In this document: piece after piece, positions 22,801 to 33,822 of the stretch | How the letters are laid out: each line of letters begins with the position of its first letter | Numbering within the stretch: position 1 is the first letter of the stretch | Origin: Bilabrum cf. latius | Lineage: Eukaryota > Bigyra: Bicosoecida > Bigyra > Bicosoecida | Reading direction: 5' to 3' | Assembly: GCA_965178125.1 (NCBI GenBank) | Contig: OZ237772.1 | Coordinates: 372,001 to 436,000 of the forward strand | DNA: 64,000 nt | Notes under the pieces: model-generated | Seen by the model: only the letters and a program-made list of their open reading frames with translations | Databases searched by the model: none | What the model was told of the DNA's origin: nothing | Position numbers and translations under genes: made by a program

Positions 22801-25020
22801 GCTGCCGCATCCAATGCGGACCAGCATGCAGGAACCGGAGCAGGAACAGGAGCAGGAACAGGAGCAGCTGCTGGGCCTTCCACCGGGCCGGACCCGATCC
22901 TACTGAGCGTGTACGGGCACCGGTTCATGTCGATCGCGGAGCAGATGGGCCGCACCCTGCAGCGCACCTCGATCAGCGTCAACATCAAGGAAAGGCTCGA
23001 TTTCTCCTGCGCGCTGTTCGGGCCCAAGGGAGGTCTTGTGGCGAACGCCCCGCACATTCCCGTTCACCTGGGCGCCATGCAGGAAGCAGTGCGCTTCCAG
23101 CTGGAGTACTGGTGCGGCGGGTCACCATCGACGAGCAGCGGCGGGTCACCATCTGGTTCAGAGAGGGAGGGGCTGTCTGACGGAGATGTGCTGGTAAGCA
23201 ACCACCCTCAGCTGGCGGGGGGCAGCCACCTGCCGGACATCACCGTGATCACGCCGGTGTTCGAGAGGCCGGGCGCGTCCACCAGCAAGGGTGACATGCC
23301 CGCTTTCTTCGTGGCGTCCAGGGGCCACCACGCCGACATCGGCGGGATTACTCCCGGGTCCATGCCCCCGCTCAGCACGTCGCTGGTGTAGGAGGGCGCG
23401 GCTATCGTGGCCTTCAAGCTGGTCAGGGGGGGCAAATTCCAGGAGGGGGGTATCCTTAGGCTGTTGGCCGCCCCGGGGGAACAAGGGATCGAGGGGTGCG
23501 CCGGGTGCAGGAACACTCACGATGTGACGAGTGACCTCAAGGCGCAGGTAGCGGCGAACCATAAAGGGATCCAGCTCGTCCGCGGGCTGATGCAGGAGAG
23601 GGGGCACGGGGAGGTGGAGGCCTACATGGGGCACATCCAGGACGCTGCGGCTGCGGCGGTGCAGGGCGTGCTGGCGCGGCAGCTGGAACTCAGGGGGGAC
23701 GTGGTCGGTGCGGAGGACGGAGCGGTGGTGGGGGACGGGTCGGTTCCGCTGGAAGCTACCCTGCGCGGCGCCGATCAGCTGGACGACGGGACGCCCATCC
23801 GACTCACTGTGCGGATTCGCGGCCGTGGGCGCAGGCTTGCGTCACGAGCCAGTGCTGGGTCTGGGTCTGGTGACGCAGCCGGGGCAGCGGCAGTAGCAGC
23901 AGATGGAGGCAGCTTCAGGGTGGACGACCCTTCCAATGTAGCGTGCGAGTTCGATTTCTCGGGGACGGGCCCTCAGGTCCGGGGCAACCTGAACGCTCCC
24001 CCGGCCGTGTCCTATTCAGCGGCCATCTACGCACTCCGCTGCATGGTGGAGAGAGACGTGCCCCTGAACCAGGGCTGCCTCAGGCCAGTGCGGTTCATCA
24101 TACCAGAGGGCAGCGCGCTGAACCCCTCGGCGGATGCCGCGGTGGTCGGTGGAAACGTGCTGACGTCACAACGGGTGGTTGACGTGGTGCTCCGAGCGTT
24201 CGGAGCCGCCTCCGCCAGCCAGGGCTGCATGAACAACACCACCTTCGGGAACGAGTCCCTCGGGTACTACGAGACGGTCTGCGGGGGATGCGGGGCCGGT
24301 CCCACCTGGCAGGGAACAAGCGGGCGCCACTCTCACATGACCAACACTCGCATAACCGACCCCGAGACCCTGGAACTGAGATACCCCGCCATCCTGAGGC
24401 GGTTTCACCTCAGGCACGGGAGCGGCGGGACAGGGGCCAACCGAGGGGGTGATGGCGTGGTGCGCGAGCTGCAGTTCCGTGCACCTCTCGCGGTGTCTCT
24501 GCTGACGGAGCGGAGGGCGGTGCGGCCATGGGGCCTGCAGGGGGGTGGGGCAGGTCTTGCGGGTCTCAACCTCTTGTTCCGGTCTGACGGGGACGGCGGG
24601 TTGCGACCGGCTGTGAGTCTGGGATCCAAGGCCACGGTGCAGGTGAGGGCCGGGGATGTGATCCGTGTGTGCACCCCGGGGGCGGGTGGGTATGGCTATG
24701 CGGCGGGTGATGCTGCAGGTGCTGGTGCAGTTGCATGTGATCGAGTGTAGGAGGGTTAGGATGAGCAGAGGGGAGTGTCTCCCGAGTGGGCAGCCCCGCT
24801 ACCCCTGGGCGCGGCTTCCCATCGGAGTCCGGTGAGTGACGGGGGCGTTGATGCCGATGGGAATGGGGAAGGGGAGGGTGGGAGGAGCGCAGATGCGCCG
24901 GGGTCAGACCCATGGGTGCAGCGGTGGGCGTGGGGAGCGGGCCGCGGTGCACACGCAGGGAAATAGGGGGTACTGCGGGCGAGCGCGGAGCAGTTGCTCG
25001 GGGGCAGCGGCGGGAAGTGA
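19847..25020 (+). CDS. OPLAH: 5-oxoprolinase (ATP-hydrolysing), fused HyuA-HyuB type
   Basis: It hydrolyses 5-oxo-L-proline to glutamate with ATP in the gamma-glutamyl cycle and is expected in the cytosol. Exon 1, 19847-19890, encodes [15 protein letters not shown]; the intron is 19891-20030 (phase 2); exon 2 runs 20031-25020 to TGA. The total is 1678 codons. HyuA-type motifs are RGGTFTDV at the start, [27 protein letters not shown] (about 21184) and [11 protein letters not shown]; HyuB motifs are [44 protein letters not shown] and [10 protein letters not shown]. In-frame TAGs are at codons 684, 690, 1135, 1588, 1591 and 1660. Codon 1135 (23389) falls in the conserved stretch after GSMPP, where animal 5-oxoprolinase has Gln. 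The protein is about 390 residues longer than the usual 1290, from Gly/Ser/Glu-rich inserts (a poly-Glu run at 21067-21105) and a long C-terminal tail. Confidence 0.93.
21064..21106 (+). repeat. Acidic trinucleotide run inside 5-oxoprolinase (poly-Glu)
   Basis: A GAA/GAG run of about 13 codons encodes poly-Glu in an insertion just before the [10 protein letters not shown] motif. The position is not part of the conserved core, so length change is probably tolerated. Confidence 0.85.
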
Positions 25021-25960
25021 GCAAGATACAGAGGGCCGGGCGAGCGCACAGGGACCGGAGAGCGATGAACTGTGATTCTCATCAACGCATGTGCGGCAAA
25101 TATGACAATAAGTTTGGGTATGAAAACGTGATAGACATTCCTCTGCCTAAATATATTGCTTGTGTTGGCTGTTCATCCAATACGGAAGGAAGTCCTTGCT
25201 CGCTCCATCACACTCTGAGGCCCATCGCAGAGAAATCTGTCGAAGGATCCCAGGGGCCCTGCACGCTTTCTGTGACTGGCAACCTAACTCCAATCCTGGC
25301 TTTTCGCCTTGCTTCCTCGGACCCTTTCCGCGTGTACGTGTAGCCGCGACGTCCCATAACGAATCGCATCCTGTGGCTAACTTCCATGGCTGATAAGTTG
25401 TCCATCGGATGCTATCGTACCAACCCGTTTGCTGCGAAACTTAAACACTCAATTACACTTCTGGACGGACGTTAATCGCAGACGTCAATGCGTACAAGAG
25501 CAAAGCACTGGCTGCACCTCACCGTAGATTGCTTGCACCAAGGCCCGAGTCTACCCTGCCTACTTCACATCAAACTATACTTCAGGAAACTATTTTGCCA
25601 GAGGCACAATGTCATGCCGGATGTACTCTCGCATCCCTGCGCTAGCGTCGCTGCTTCTGCAGTACCTCATCAAGACCTTGCTAATGCCATACTTTGCCCT
25701 TCTTGAAGCCATAGTTGCAGCAACATCTAGTGCTTTTGAACCGGCCGCTGCCATAGCGATTGGGTGCCACTAAGATAGTGTCTGAAGCAATATATCTCCT
25801 GTGTTGCGCTTTCGTGTTTTTCACACTGCACGTTACAATGTACATATTTCGGAGCCAAAAAGCCACGTCAGGGATCTTCTTTCTCCTTTCACATACTGGT
25901 ATAGAGATGCAGACGGTATTTACATATGCATAATTGATTCTTACCTTATATACTGGTAGG
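25021..25960. other. Intergenic region, nothing recognised
   Basis: About 940 bases, more AT-rich than the neighbouring genes, between the end of 5-oxoprolinase and the small DUF2256 gene. I find no open frame with coding character, no RNA gene and no repeat. A non-coding RNA or upstream exon cannot be excluded. Confidence 0.45.
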
Positions 25961-26236
25961 ATGCCTCGAGGCGTGAAAAAGCAGCATCTACCCTCCAAAA
26001 TCTGCGTGGTGTGCAGCCGGCCGTTCACTTGGCGGAAGAAGTGGCAGTCGTGTTGGGAAGAGGTGCAGACTTGCTCAAAGAGATGCCAAGGAGAGAGACG
26101 TAGGATGCGAGCGCAGTCCAGAAAAGAAGCGCGCCCCACAATCGCACTGACGCTAGGATAGGAACTTGCCGTTGCTGTTGATAAAGACCCTGCCAAGGCC
26201 GAAGCAGCAGCAGAGCGGGATCCCGAGCGCTCTTGA
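25961..26236 (+). CDS. DUF2256 small zinc-ribbon-like protein
   Basis: The ATG at 25961 opens a 91-residue protein ending in TGA at 26234-26236. The core matches the DUF2256 family: HLPSKICVVCSRPFTWRKKW followed by a WEEV stretch and TCSKRCQ, giving a C-x2-C and a C-x3-C pair likely to bind one metal ion. The family is found in bacteria and many photosynthetic and other eukaryotes; its molecular role is not established. A TAG at 26159-26161 is read as Gln, extending the basic domain by a 24-residue Ala/Glu-rich tail. Family members are usually short, so stopping at the TAG would also give a plausible length, and this gene alone does not prove readthrough. An upstream exon is possible because TAG-G precedes the ATG, but none is needed. 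Confidence 0.85.
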
Positions 26237-26592
26237 GTCGATTGTATAATCATGTGATATCGTAACTAAGTGTCGGTGAGGGTGATACACTGGCGATGTT
26301 CATCCAAGTAGCACGCAGCAATGCCATAGACGCAGCTGAGTTCCAACAATGATTGGCGGGCCCCATCGCGCTTAACGGTTAAGAGCATGGTTGACACAGG
26401 ATGCAGCGCTTCAAAGCCTGTGAGAGTGTAAGAGTGTGCATGCGAGAGGTGCCACGTGTTTCGTTAGTGTGCGGTGCATTTTGCCTGCTAAACACCTACA
26501 TGCAGTGGAATCTACAACACGCTGCCGCTGCCAATCAATCGCACATCATGCACGTGCCGTCCGTGCGACATTTCCCCAGCCAACTTGACACA
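26237..26592. other. Convergent 3' spacer
   Basis: These 356 bases separate two convergent gene ends, the DUF2256 protein on the plus strand and the tandem-SET protein on the minus strand. I see no further coding or structural signal. Confidence 0.5.
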
Positions 26593-29500
26593 TCACAATT
26601 CCTCCTTGCCCCCACCCTCCTCGTCCTCCTTGTCGTTTCCCCTGGCCGCCTTCTTCCCAGAGCTAGCCACCAGGGGACCGCCGAACACACCCGCTCTCAG
26701 CTGCTTGCCCACGTCCTCAAGCCTCCACCCCAGACCCCAGTGCTCACCCACAGTCCGGAGAGCCTGCTTCTGGGACAGACGGAACTGCACAGCGAGCCGC
26801 CGCCTCTCATGTCCCCGGGGCGTCGCCCCCGCGCTGGCAGGCGGATCCGCCACACCGGCAAGCTCGGCCTCGTCCTCGCCGATCGAGGCCCCGCGCGCCC
26901 CCGCACCCGCCTACATCCTCTAGAGGGCAGCAACGGCCCCCCATGCTAGCACCGCCCGAGCCCGCTAGCCGTCCTTGTCGCCCTCGCCCAGCCCAAGCAC
27001 CGCGCGCACGAACCTCTGAGCCTGCAGCGAGCCGTCGTGTCCTTGCACAACAGACCCCCCATCCACCCCGATGCACCCGCTGTGCAAGTAGCTCCGGAAG
27101 CCAGCCCGCTGCAGCCTCCCCTTCAGAGCCGATTCGCTCCAGAAATCCGCCACTTCCTCAAGGGTGACCCCGCTGCCCACGATCTCGCTCGCACCCGCCA
27201 CCAGCTGCCTGTCTTCTGGACTCAGTGAATCGAGCCCATTGGCCTGCGCCTGCGCCACCATGCGCTGCACCCGCGCCACGGCCCCCTGCTCCCCCAGGAC
27301 GGGCCCAAGCCGCCTTGCGTCCACATCAACCCTCGCGCAGTCGTGCCTGTTCCCCCCTTGCCCCTCCCCCTCGGCCCCCGTCCCAAGGCTGAACCCGTGG
27401 TACATGAAATACACGTGGTTCGGCTGCCCGTAGTCCTCGAAGACTTGTTCCCCGGCCAACACGCCGGCTGGTGAAAGGGTCTCTGCCCATCGGCGGCCCC
27501 TATGCCCCGGCCCCTCGGGACTGTCCTCCACCTCTCTGGTGGCGTGCACGGGAGCCCCCTCGGGCCCCTGCCTGCAGTTGACGAGGTCCAGCAGAGGCAC
27601 GAGGTGCCTCTGGCCCTTCCACCATATGGACCGCGAGTCCAGGATGGCGTAGGCCCAGCGGTACCAGTGCCAGGAGAATGCCTCCGCGTCGGGGCCCCCT
27701 CGTTCCCCAGGGTCTTCCGCGGGGAACATTCCGGGAAATTCCCGGAACACCACCCTGCGCAGGCCGCTGTACCTGCTCGCCGCCTGCCTCCTGTACTGCA
27801 AGATCTCCCCGTGAACGGGGGAACCTGCGAGCCATTCCAGCTCCGAGTCCTCCCACACCAAGGGATTGGTCTGCTCCTCGGGCCGGGGGAGAGTGGCCAA
27901 ATAGGGCGCGAACTCGGAGTCATTACCCCTGACCCTTGACTCGTGCAGCAGGTGCAGCAGCAGCTCATGAAAGTGGTCACCGCCCGGGAACTTTTTCCGG
28001 AGCTGCCGGAACACCGGGCCGAGAACCGTGCACCCGTGGGCAGAGTCGTGGCCCATGATCGCACTCGTGGGGATCCGAAGGTAGGGGGCGCCTTTGGACA
28101 CCTCCTGTTTGGCCACCACGCCCACTCGCATGCCACCCCCGACCCACTCGGCTTCAACCGGCATGTCTGCCTTCCCGGCGCCGTGCCTCCGCAAGAAGGC
28201 GTGGAGGCGGTCCAGCACACCAACCCACTCCTCCTGTGTGACAGGGGCATCCAAAGGTGAGGCTGGGCCCGCAATGCCGGCCTCCACTTCTTCGGTTGTG
28301 TGAGTCTGCTAGCCCCTGCCTCCATCTCGTGCAGTGGTACTGGGACTACTGGCCTGCTTACCACCAGAATCCTAACCGTCATCCTGCTGCTTGAGACCCC
28401 GATGCCTCCTCCTGCGCCTCCCTTGGCTCCCAGACGCCTTGCCAACCCGTCCTCGCGCACTATCGCCGGATCCTGCGAATGTGCCCTCTCCCTGGCCATG
28501 GCTATCAGCCCCCGAGATACCAGCAGCCAGTGCAAGCCGCTCGCCCAGCCGAAGTAGCAGAGTGTGCTGCTGCACATCAAGCTCGGCAAGAAGCGCTGCA
28601 GCTTCTGCTTCAGGCACGACGGCCCTGATCGCGGCACCAGATGCCCCAGTTTCCCCCTCTCCCTCCCTCTCCTTGCTTTGTTCTTTACCTGCCCCAGCGC
28701 GCTCCCACAGCAGCCTCGACCTCTCCTTCAGGCTGGTACCCGCCTCCTTGGCGTTCTTGGACTTTCGCACGCCGGCAGCCTCCTCTAGCACCCTAATTTG
28801 TTCCCTGACAGCCCCCAGAAGCACCCTGCTTCCCTCCTGCCCTGCCCCCCTCGGAGACCCGCCCAGGCACCTGGCCCAGCCCTCCTGACCGACTTTCTAG
28901 CCGTCACCAGCCTCCAGAATTCCACGGCAGCCCGCGTGGTGCTCGCCCCCGTCGTAGAGGTGCATTGCATGCACGCGCAGATAGCTCCACACCCACCTCT
29001 GAGGCTCCCCCGCGGGGGGGATGCACACGTGTCCCGGCCCCTGGCGGGTGCTGCCCACCGGCATGCCCAGCTTGCGGAGCAGCCTCTTCTTTCTATCCAT
29101 GCCTTGCTGCCGCTTGCGATGGGACAGCAGGGGCGGCGGCAGGGCGAGCCCATCGGGCCCCGGTACCGGGATGCGGCTCTCCAGTCCGGGCAGCTGCACG
29201 CGCGCGCAGTCTCCTGCGCCCCCGATCGGGGCCACGAACCCGTGGTGCACGAAGAACAGGATCGGATCAGAGTCGCCGTAGTCCTCAAACACTTGTTCCC
29301 TCGGGGCAGTTGCCCTGTCCGCCTTCACAACGAACCGATCTTTCCGCAGGGAATGAAAGGCCAGGAACCGGTCCCCGTTGCCCGAGTCCCTCTTGTCTGG
29401 ATGAGGCGCGTGGTTGTGGAAATCGGCCACGGGCACCATGTACTTGTTCCCTTTGATGGTCATGGCGCGGCTGCTCACCACGGAGGAGGCCCACAGGTAC

Positions 29501-30708
29501 AAGCCCAGGGAACAAGCGCGGGGCACACCCGCCCGGAGTCGCTGCCCCGCCTTGCCCGAGGCCTTGGCGACTCGGAGCCATTTAGAGGGCAGAGAGGAGG
29601 CGTCCACGGGGCAGGAGGGGGCCATGGACGACCCCAGCTCGGGGCCTCCGTTTTGGCTCCGGATCCCCTCGGCCAGTCGGGCGATGGCGGCGTGCAGGGG
29701 CTTCTTGCGGAACGTCCTCAGCTGCTGCAGGATCTCTGATTCTGCGCTCGCTGCCACGCCCGGAACGCTCGTGTCGGACATGGCTCCGTCGGGGAACAAG
29801 AATCCCGCGGGCACCGAACGGGGGAGCACGTCAATGTAGGGTGCGAAATCTGAGTATTCGCCGGCGAGCGCATGTGCGGCCACGAGTGCTGCCACGATGG
29901 CCTCGTCCTGCATCTGGGAGAGCATGGGCGCTATGGGCTTCCTGGCCCGCGGCTTGGAGGCACCATCGTCCGCTGTAGTATGCTGCTTCTCGTGCTTGTC
30001 GCACTGCATTGCGGTGCGAAGGGCGAGGTCGCGCGACCTGCGCGGCGGGGCGCGTTGGGGCGAGGCTCATTTGAGGTGAGGTGAGGTGAGGTGAGGTGAG
30101 GTGAGGCATGATAGCCAAAGGACATAGCAGGCAAGCGATAGCCATGTTCCGGGTTCATGGGGTCGTGAAACTTGCGATGGCACAACCTCCGCCTGAAACA
30201 ATCCCCGATACTACAGGACGGATTCACAACCAAACAGCGGCCGAGCCGGTCGCAATTGGCGCCACGAAATCGTGAAAATAGTGGCATGCGTACACCAAAC
30301 GAAACATCTTACATGACAGACTACAGGGGGATGTCAATTACCGCGGTCCCTTCAGAGAGCGATCCATTCGCAAGCAGCCCCAGCCCGAATGGTGCCGGAA
30401 AAGAATGCATAGTGACATTGGTTAGCTTCCCTGCAAGCTCGCATCAGAACGATAATAAATCAGATAGCATGGTACTCCTGTAGCAATTGGCGTAATTGCG
30501 CACGATTTCGACAAAATGAAGCTACGCGATGAAGGGAGCACCTGCTCTGCAGGCATGCAGCTGGTTCGCTTTCTATGACGCGAGTGGTTTGCTTACCCTG
30601 TCTACTTGAAAGCCAATCTAAAAACCTATCAATTTGTTGCTCTGGTGGCAGACTGGCCGTGCAACAGGATGCGCTTACCAGCACCGCAATCCACACGGTC
30701 CTTAGCAT
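26593..30708 (-). CDS. Tandem SET-domain (SETD3/Rubisco-LSMT type) protein with signal peptide, three exons
   Basis: Exons on the minus strand are 30708-30597, 30430-30313 and 30037-26593 (introns 166 and 275 bases, phases 1 and 2), summing to 1225 codons with TGA at 26593-26595. The N-terminus MLRTVWIAVLVSASCCTAS resembles a signal peptide. It leads straight into a first SET domain: FGLGLLANGSLSEGTAVIDIP, then FAPYIDVLP, FHNHAPH, and FEDYGDSDPILFFVHHGF. A Lys/Arg/Glu-rich linker (about 28890-28310) precedes a second SET domain: MRVGVVAKQEVSKGAPYLRIP, FAPYLATLP, LLDLVNC, FEDYGQPNHVYFMYHGF, then a substrate-binding-like region ending LAVQFRLSQKQAL. In-frame TAGs at 30321, 28897, 28372, 28309, 26965, 26920 and 26911 are needed to join the parts. 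The usual Asn-His of the SET core is kept in domain 1 but is Asn-Cys in domain 2. Likely a protein lysine or histidine methyltransferase; substrate unknown. Confidence 0.84.
30074..30106 (+). repeat. Pentanucleotide tandem repeat (GGTGA)n
   Basis: Six to seven tandem GGTGA units lie in intron 2 of the minus-strand SET gene. On the transcribed strand this is a pyrimidine-rich (TCACC)n run shortly upstream of the exon 3 acceptor, so it may serve as the polypyrimidine tract. Confidence 0.85.
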
Positions 30709-30934
30709 GGTGAATTTCCGATAGACCTGCGGACCAATGTTGGGCCGGAAGATGGATCGTACTTTCACTTCCCCGTATCGCACCTTTAAATGTCCTTTGG
30801 TTGTTGGCTTGATGTGTTCAGAAGAAGCACAATGCAACCAATAGCTGCGTTGGGAATCGTCGTCACAGGTTCAAAGACTAGACACGGCCCGACGGCCATA
30901 CTGGTGCACTGAAAAGCAAAGGGATGGCACAGTA
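30709..30934. promoter_or_regulatory. Divergent promoter between SET gene and DnaJ-TPR gene
   Basis: Only 226 bases separate the two start codons (minus 30708, plus 30935), so both promoters must lie here or overlap the genes. A TTTAAA occurs near 30784. No other element is recognisable. Confidence 0.5.
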
Positions 30935-33613
30935 ATGGAAGAACTGGCAAGACTGAAGGCTCGGGCCGATGCTGAGTTCAAGGCCAAGCGGTATGTCTCC
31001 GCTTGCAGGCAGTACTCCGACTGCGCCAGGCAGGGAGACACCACGAATGGAGTCGCCCAGCTTTAGTCGGCGGATACAGCGTTCATTAAGCATGTTTCGG
31101 CTACTGAGCCCGGAATGGTTGGGATCGTTCGCGCATGCCACGCGAACGCATGCCTCTCGGCCCTTCGGGCCAGCGAAGCAAGCTGCTCCAGTTCCGAGGT
31201 CACAATACTTCTCGCGGAGATCGGCTCCTAGCCGGGTGCAGCATCCTTTGAGCACCAAGACCCTAGACACAGCTTGCACGAGGTCGCAATGTGGCACGCT
31301 GCCCGAAGCGTGGCATGGGATAGCAAATGGCACCGCGGCCATCTGCGCCTCTCCCAGGCAGCACTTTCAGCCGGAGATGCGACGCTGGCCCTTCAATCTG
31401 CCCGGCGAGCACTCGCGCTGAAACCAGACGATGTTCACTCCAAGGGCGCCTTGGCAGCAGCGCAGGCAGCCCTGGCTCAAAGCGAGCACAAGGCGAGCAC
31501 AGAGAAACATGCACCGATCGCCCAGCCGCCAGCAGCTGCCCGCGAGCCACCCAGGACCGCAGATGGCTGGAGGGAGGAAGGCAACCGTCTGCTCCGATCG
31601 AAGGACCCTGAGGCATCCATCCGGGCATACGATCGGAGCCTGGAGCTGGATGCCTCGGACGCACGCACCCACAGCAACCGGTGCCACGCGCTCCTCCAGC
31701 TCGCCGCGGCGGAGGCACCATTTCTTCGGCCCCACGGAGCGGCGGGCGGCGCTGACACGCACGCTTCGGCATCAGCAGCGGATTCAAGCGCTCCAAGCCG
31801 CGCGGAGCATGCTCGATCAAACCGGAACAAGCGCCTCACCTCCGCCCTGGAGGCGGCCTCGCGGGCGGCTGCCCTGCGGCCCGACTGGGCGAGGGCGAGA
31901 CTGCGCAAGGGGACCGTGCTGCTGAGGCTGGGGAGGATCGGCGCCGCGCAATCTGAGTTCCGCAAGGCCAAGCAGCTGTGCGCGGGCGTCATGACGCCGG
32001 AGGCGATGCGGGACAGCGGAGCCGCCGACCGGGGTCTGCAGGAGGCGGGTGCACTGCACGGTGGTGCGCCCGACTGGGTGGGTCCCACGGAGCTGACCCA
32101 GGGCTTGCAGGTGCGTGCGGCGATTGATGCGTTGCGGACTAGTGGCGGAGCAGGTGCTGGGACTTCGGGCGCAGACCAGAGCGCTACAAGTGGCCCACTG
32201 GGGGCAAGCACTAACAGCAGCAGCAGCAGCAGCAGCACCAGTCCAGCAGGCGTGAGTGCGTTGCAGTCCAATGCACCCAACAGGTCATCCAGCGAGGCCG
32301 AAGTTGAAGTTGACCCGATGGCCGCATTCCTCGCTGAAACGGACCAGGCAAGCCGCGCCGCCGAGGAACAGGCCCGCGATGCCAGGCGCGCGGCCGCCGC
32401 AGCAGCCTCTGCCGATGCCGAGGCTGCCAGTAGTGGGGGCGCAGGGTGGGACGGGACAGACAGCACTGGGGTCGCTGGATCCACCGCTGGATCAGCCACG
32501 TCGTCATCATCATCATCATCGAGCGGTGGATCCAGCGGAGCCCTCACGGCGTACATGGAGCCCGGTGCTGCCGTGCGGGCCGCGGGGAGCGCTGCCGCTG
32601 ACCTTGTGCTGGCCGCGGCCCAGGGGAGGAGGGAGCCGGACGAGGAGGAAGACGAGGCGAAGAGGATCGTGGAGGCGTGGGTGCCCAAGGGCGCCGCACA
32701 TTACGTGCGGAACCTCGGTGGTTCCGGCTCCGAGTGGCGCAATTTGAACCCATTCGCTGCCCTTGAGCTTCCCCTCGGGGCCGATGACGAAGCCGTTGGC
32801 AAACGCCTGAAATCGATCCAGACCATGGTGCATCCTGACCGGCACAGCACCACAGGGCTGGGCAAGCTGGCAGCTTCCGCCTTCCAGGCCATCAAGGCGA
32901 TCAAGGAGAAACTGGCAGACCCGGTGAAAAGGGAGCTGTCCGTTGCCCTGGTGCGAGAGGGGAGGAAGGAGGGGCGGGCGCTCGTGAAGGAAGAGGAGGA
33001 GAAGCGCCGAACCAGGGCAATCGAGCAGCAGCGGGTGCGCGCGCGCTCCAGCTCCTCCGCGGCAGGATTGCTGCCCGGTGCCTCGAAGTCTTCATCCTCC
33101 TCCTGGAAGATGAGCGAGGAGGAGAAGCAGGCCATGATCGACTCAGCGGTGGCCCGCACGTTTGCCAGGCTGGAGCACAGGCGGCGCACGGCCGAATCCA
33201 GGCGAGCCACGCAGGCCAGGGACGCTGCAGACGACGAGGCGGCGGAGAAAGCCGCCAAAGATGCCGAGGCGGCCTTTCAGAAGGAGTGGGAGGAGGGGGT
33301 GGAGGCGAGGGTGAAGCAGTGGAGACAGCACCAGGACGGGGTCAAGCCACAGGCAGCGAGTGGTAGGGTTGAGCCAGGGGAGGAACCCGACGGCCCCGGC
33401 CCTGGGAGCAAGCGACGGAGGGTGGAAGTAGCAGCAGCTGGTCCGGGCGGTCTGCTAGTGGTTGGGGGCGATGATGATGCAGAGGACGATGTGAGCGTGC
33501 TGCGGACAGTGAGGCCTTCACAAGCGGCTGCAAAGGCGGTGTCATCGCAGGCTGGTCGTGGGATTGGGGACAATGCCCACGGACCTATCGGCAAGCGGAG
33601 GAGACTGGCCTGA
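30935..33613 (+). CDS. TPR plus J-domain co-chaperone (DNAJC7-like)
   Basis: One exon, ATG 30935 to TGA 33611-33613, 892 residues. The N-terminal 140 residues look like tetratricopeptide repeats (for example WHAARSVAWDSKWHRGHLRL, then ALALKPDD), with a second TPR stretch near 31560-31960 (WREEGNRLLRSKDPEASIRA, SNRCHALLQLA). Low-complexity Ser/Gly/Ala linkers follow, then a J-domain-like segment with FAALELPLGADDEAV and the HPD motif at residues 633-635. The HPD normally stimulates Hsp70 ATPase. The C-terminal third is a highly charged helix (KEEEEKRRTRAIEQQR) ending in a basic KRRRLA. TAG codons at 31064 and about 31232 are read as Gln; without them the first TPR would be cut off. Length and domain order resemble DNAJC7-type proteins with an extended charged tail, but the orthology is inferred. 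Confidence 0.85.
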
Positions 33614-33822
33614 GCTCTGGGGGCGGCTATTTGGCGTGAGGGTAGTGAATTGATCGGATGGTAGTGAATTGAATGCAGGACTGCGCGTTATTCCAAATCA
33701 AGGGCTCCTATAATTTACGTGGATTTCCCCTTGAAAAGCCCTTGGTGGGCTTAACCCAACGCAAGTAAAGACTTGGATAGATCTATGGGTAGACTAGTGT
33801 ATGCGAATCCAGATGCCCAGTG

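Noticed and set aside
20031-24750. Two or three bacterial-type genes (hyuA, hyuB fragments) separated by TAG stops
   Set aside because: The parts are in one frame with no ribosome-binding sites or proper starts, exon 1 is joined by a GT-AG intron that completes the RGGTFTD motif, and conserved residues flank the TAG at 23389 without a gap.
25681-26253. A minus-strand protein-coding gene overlapping the DUF2256 gene
   Set aside because: The plus-strand DUF2256 motif is unmistakable and the minus frame shows no recognisable feature.
30992-31009. An 18-base GT-AG intron (GTATGT...TGCAG) in the DnaJ-TPR gene
   Set aside because: The frame is open without removing it, and reading straight through gives a better TPR helix; 18 bases is far shorter than the other introns here.
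31477-32688. Long antisense open frames opposite the DnaJ, channel and array genes
   Set aside because: They are shadows of GC-rich coding sequence on the other strand, with no domain, splice or composition support.
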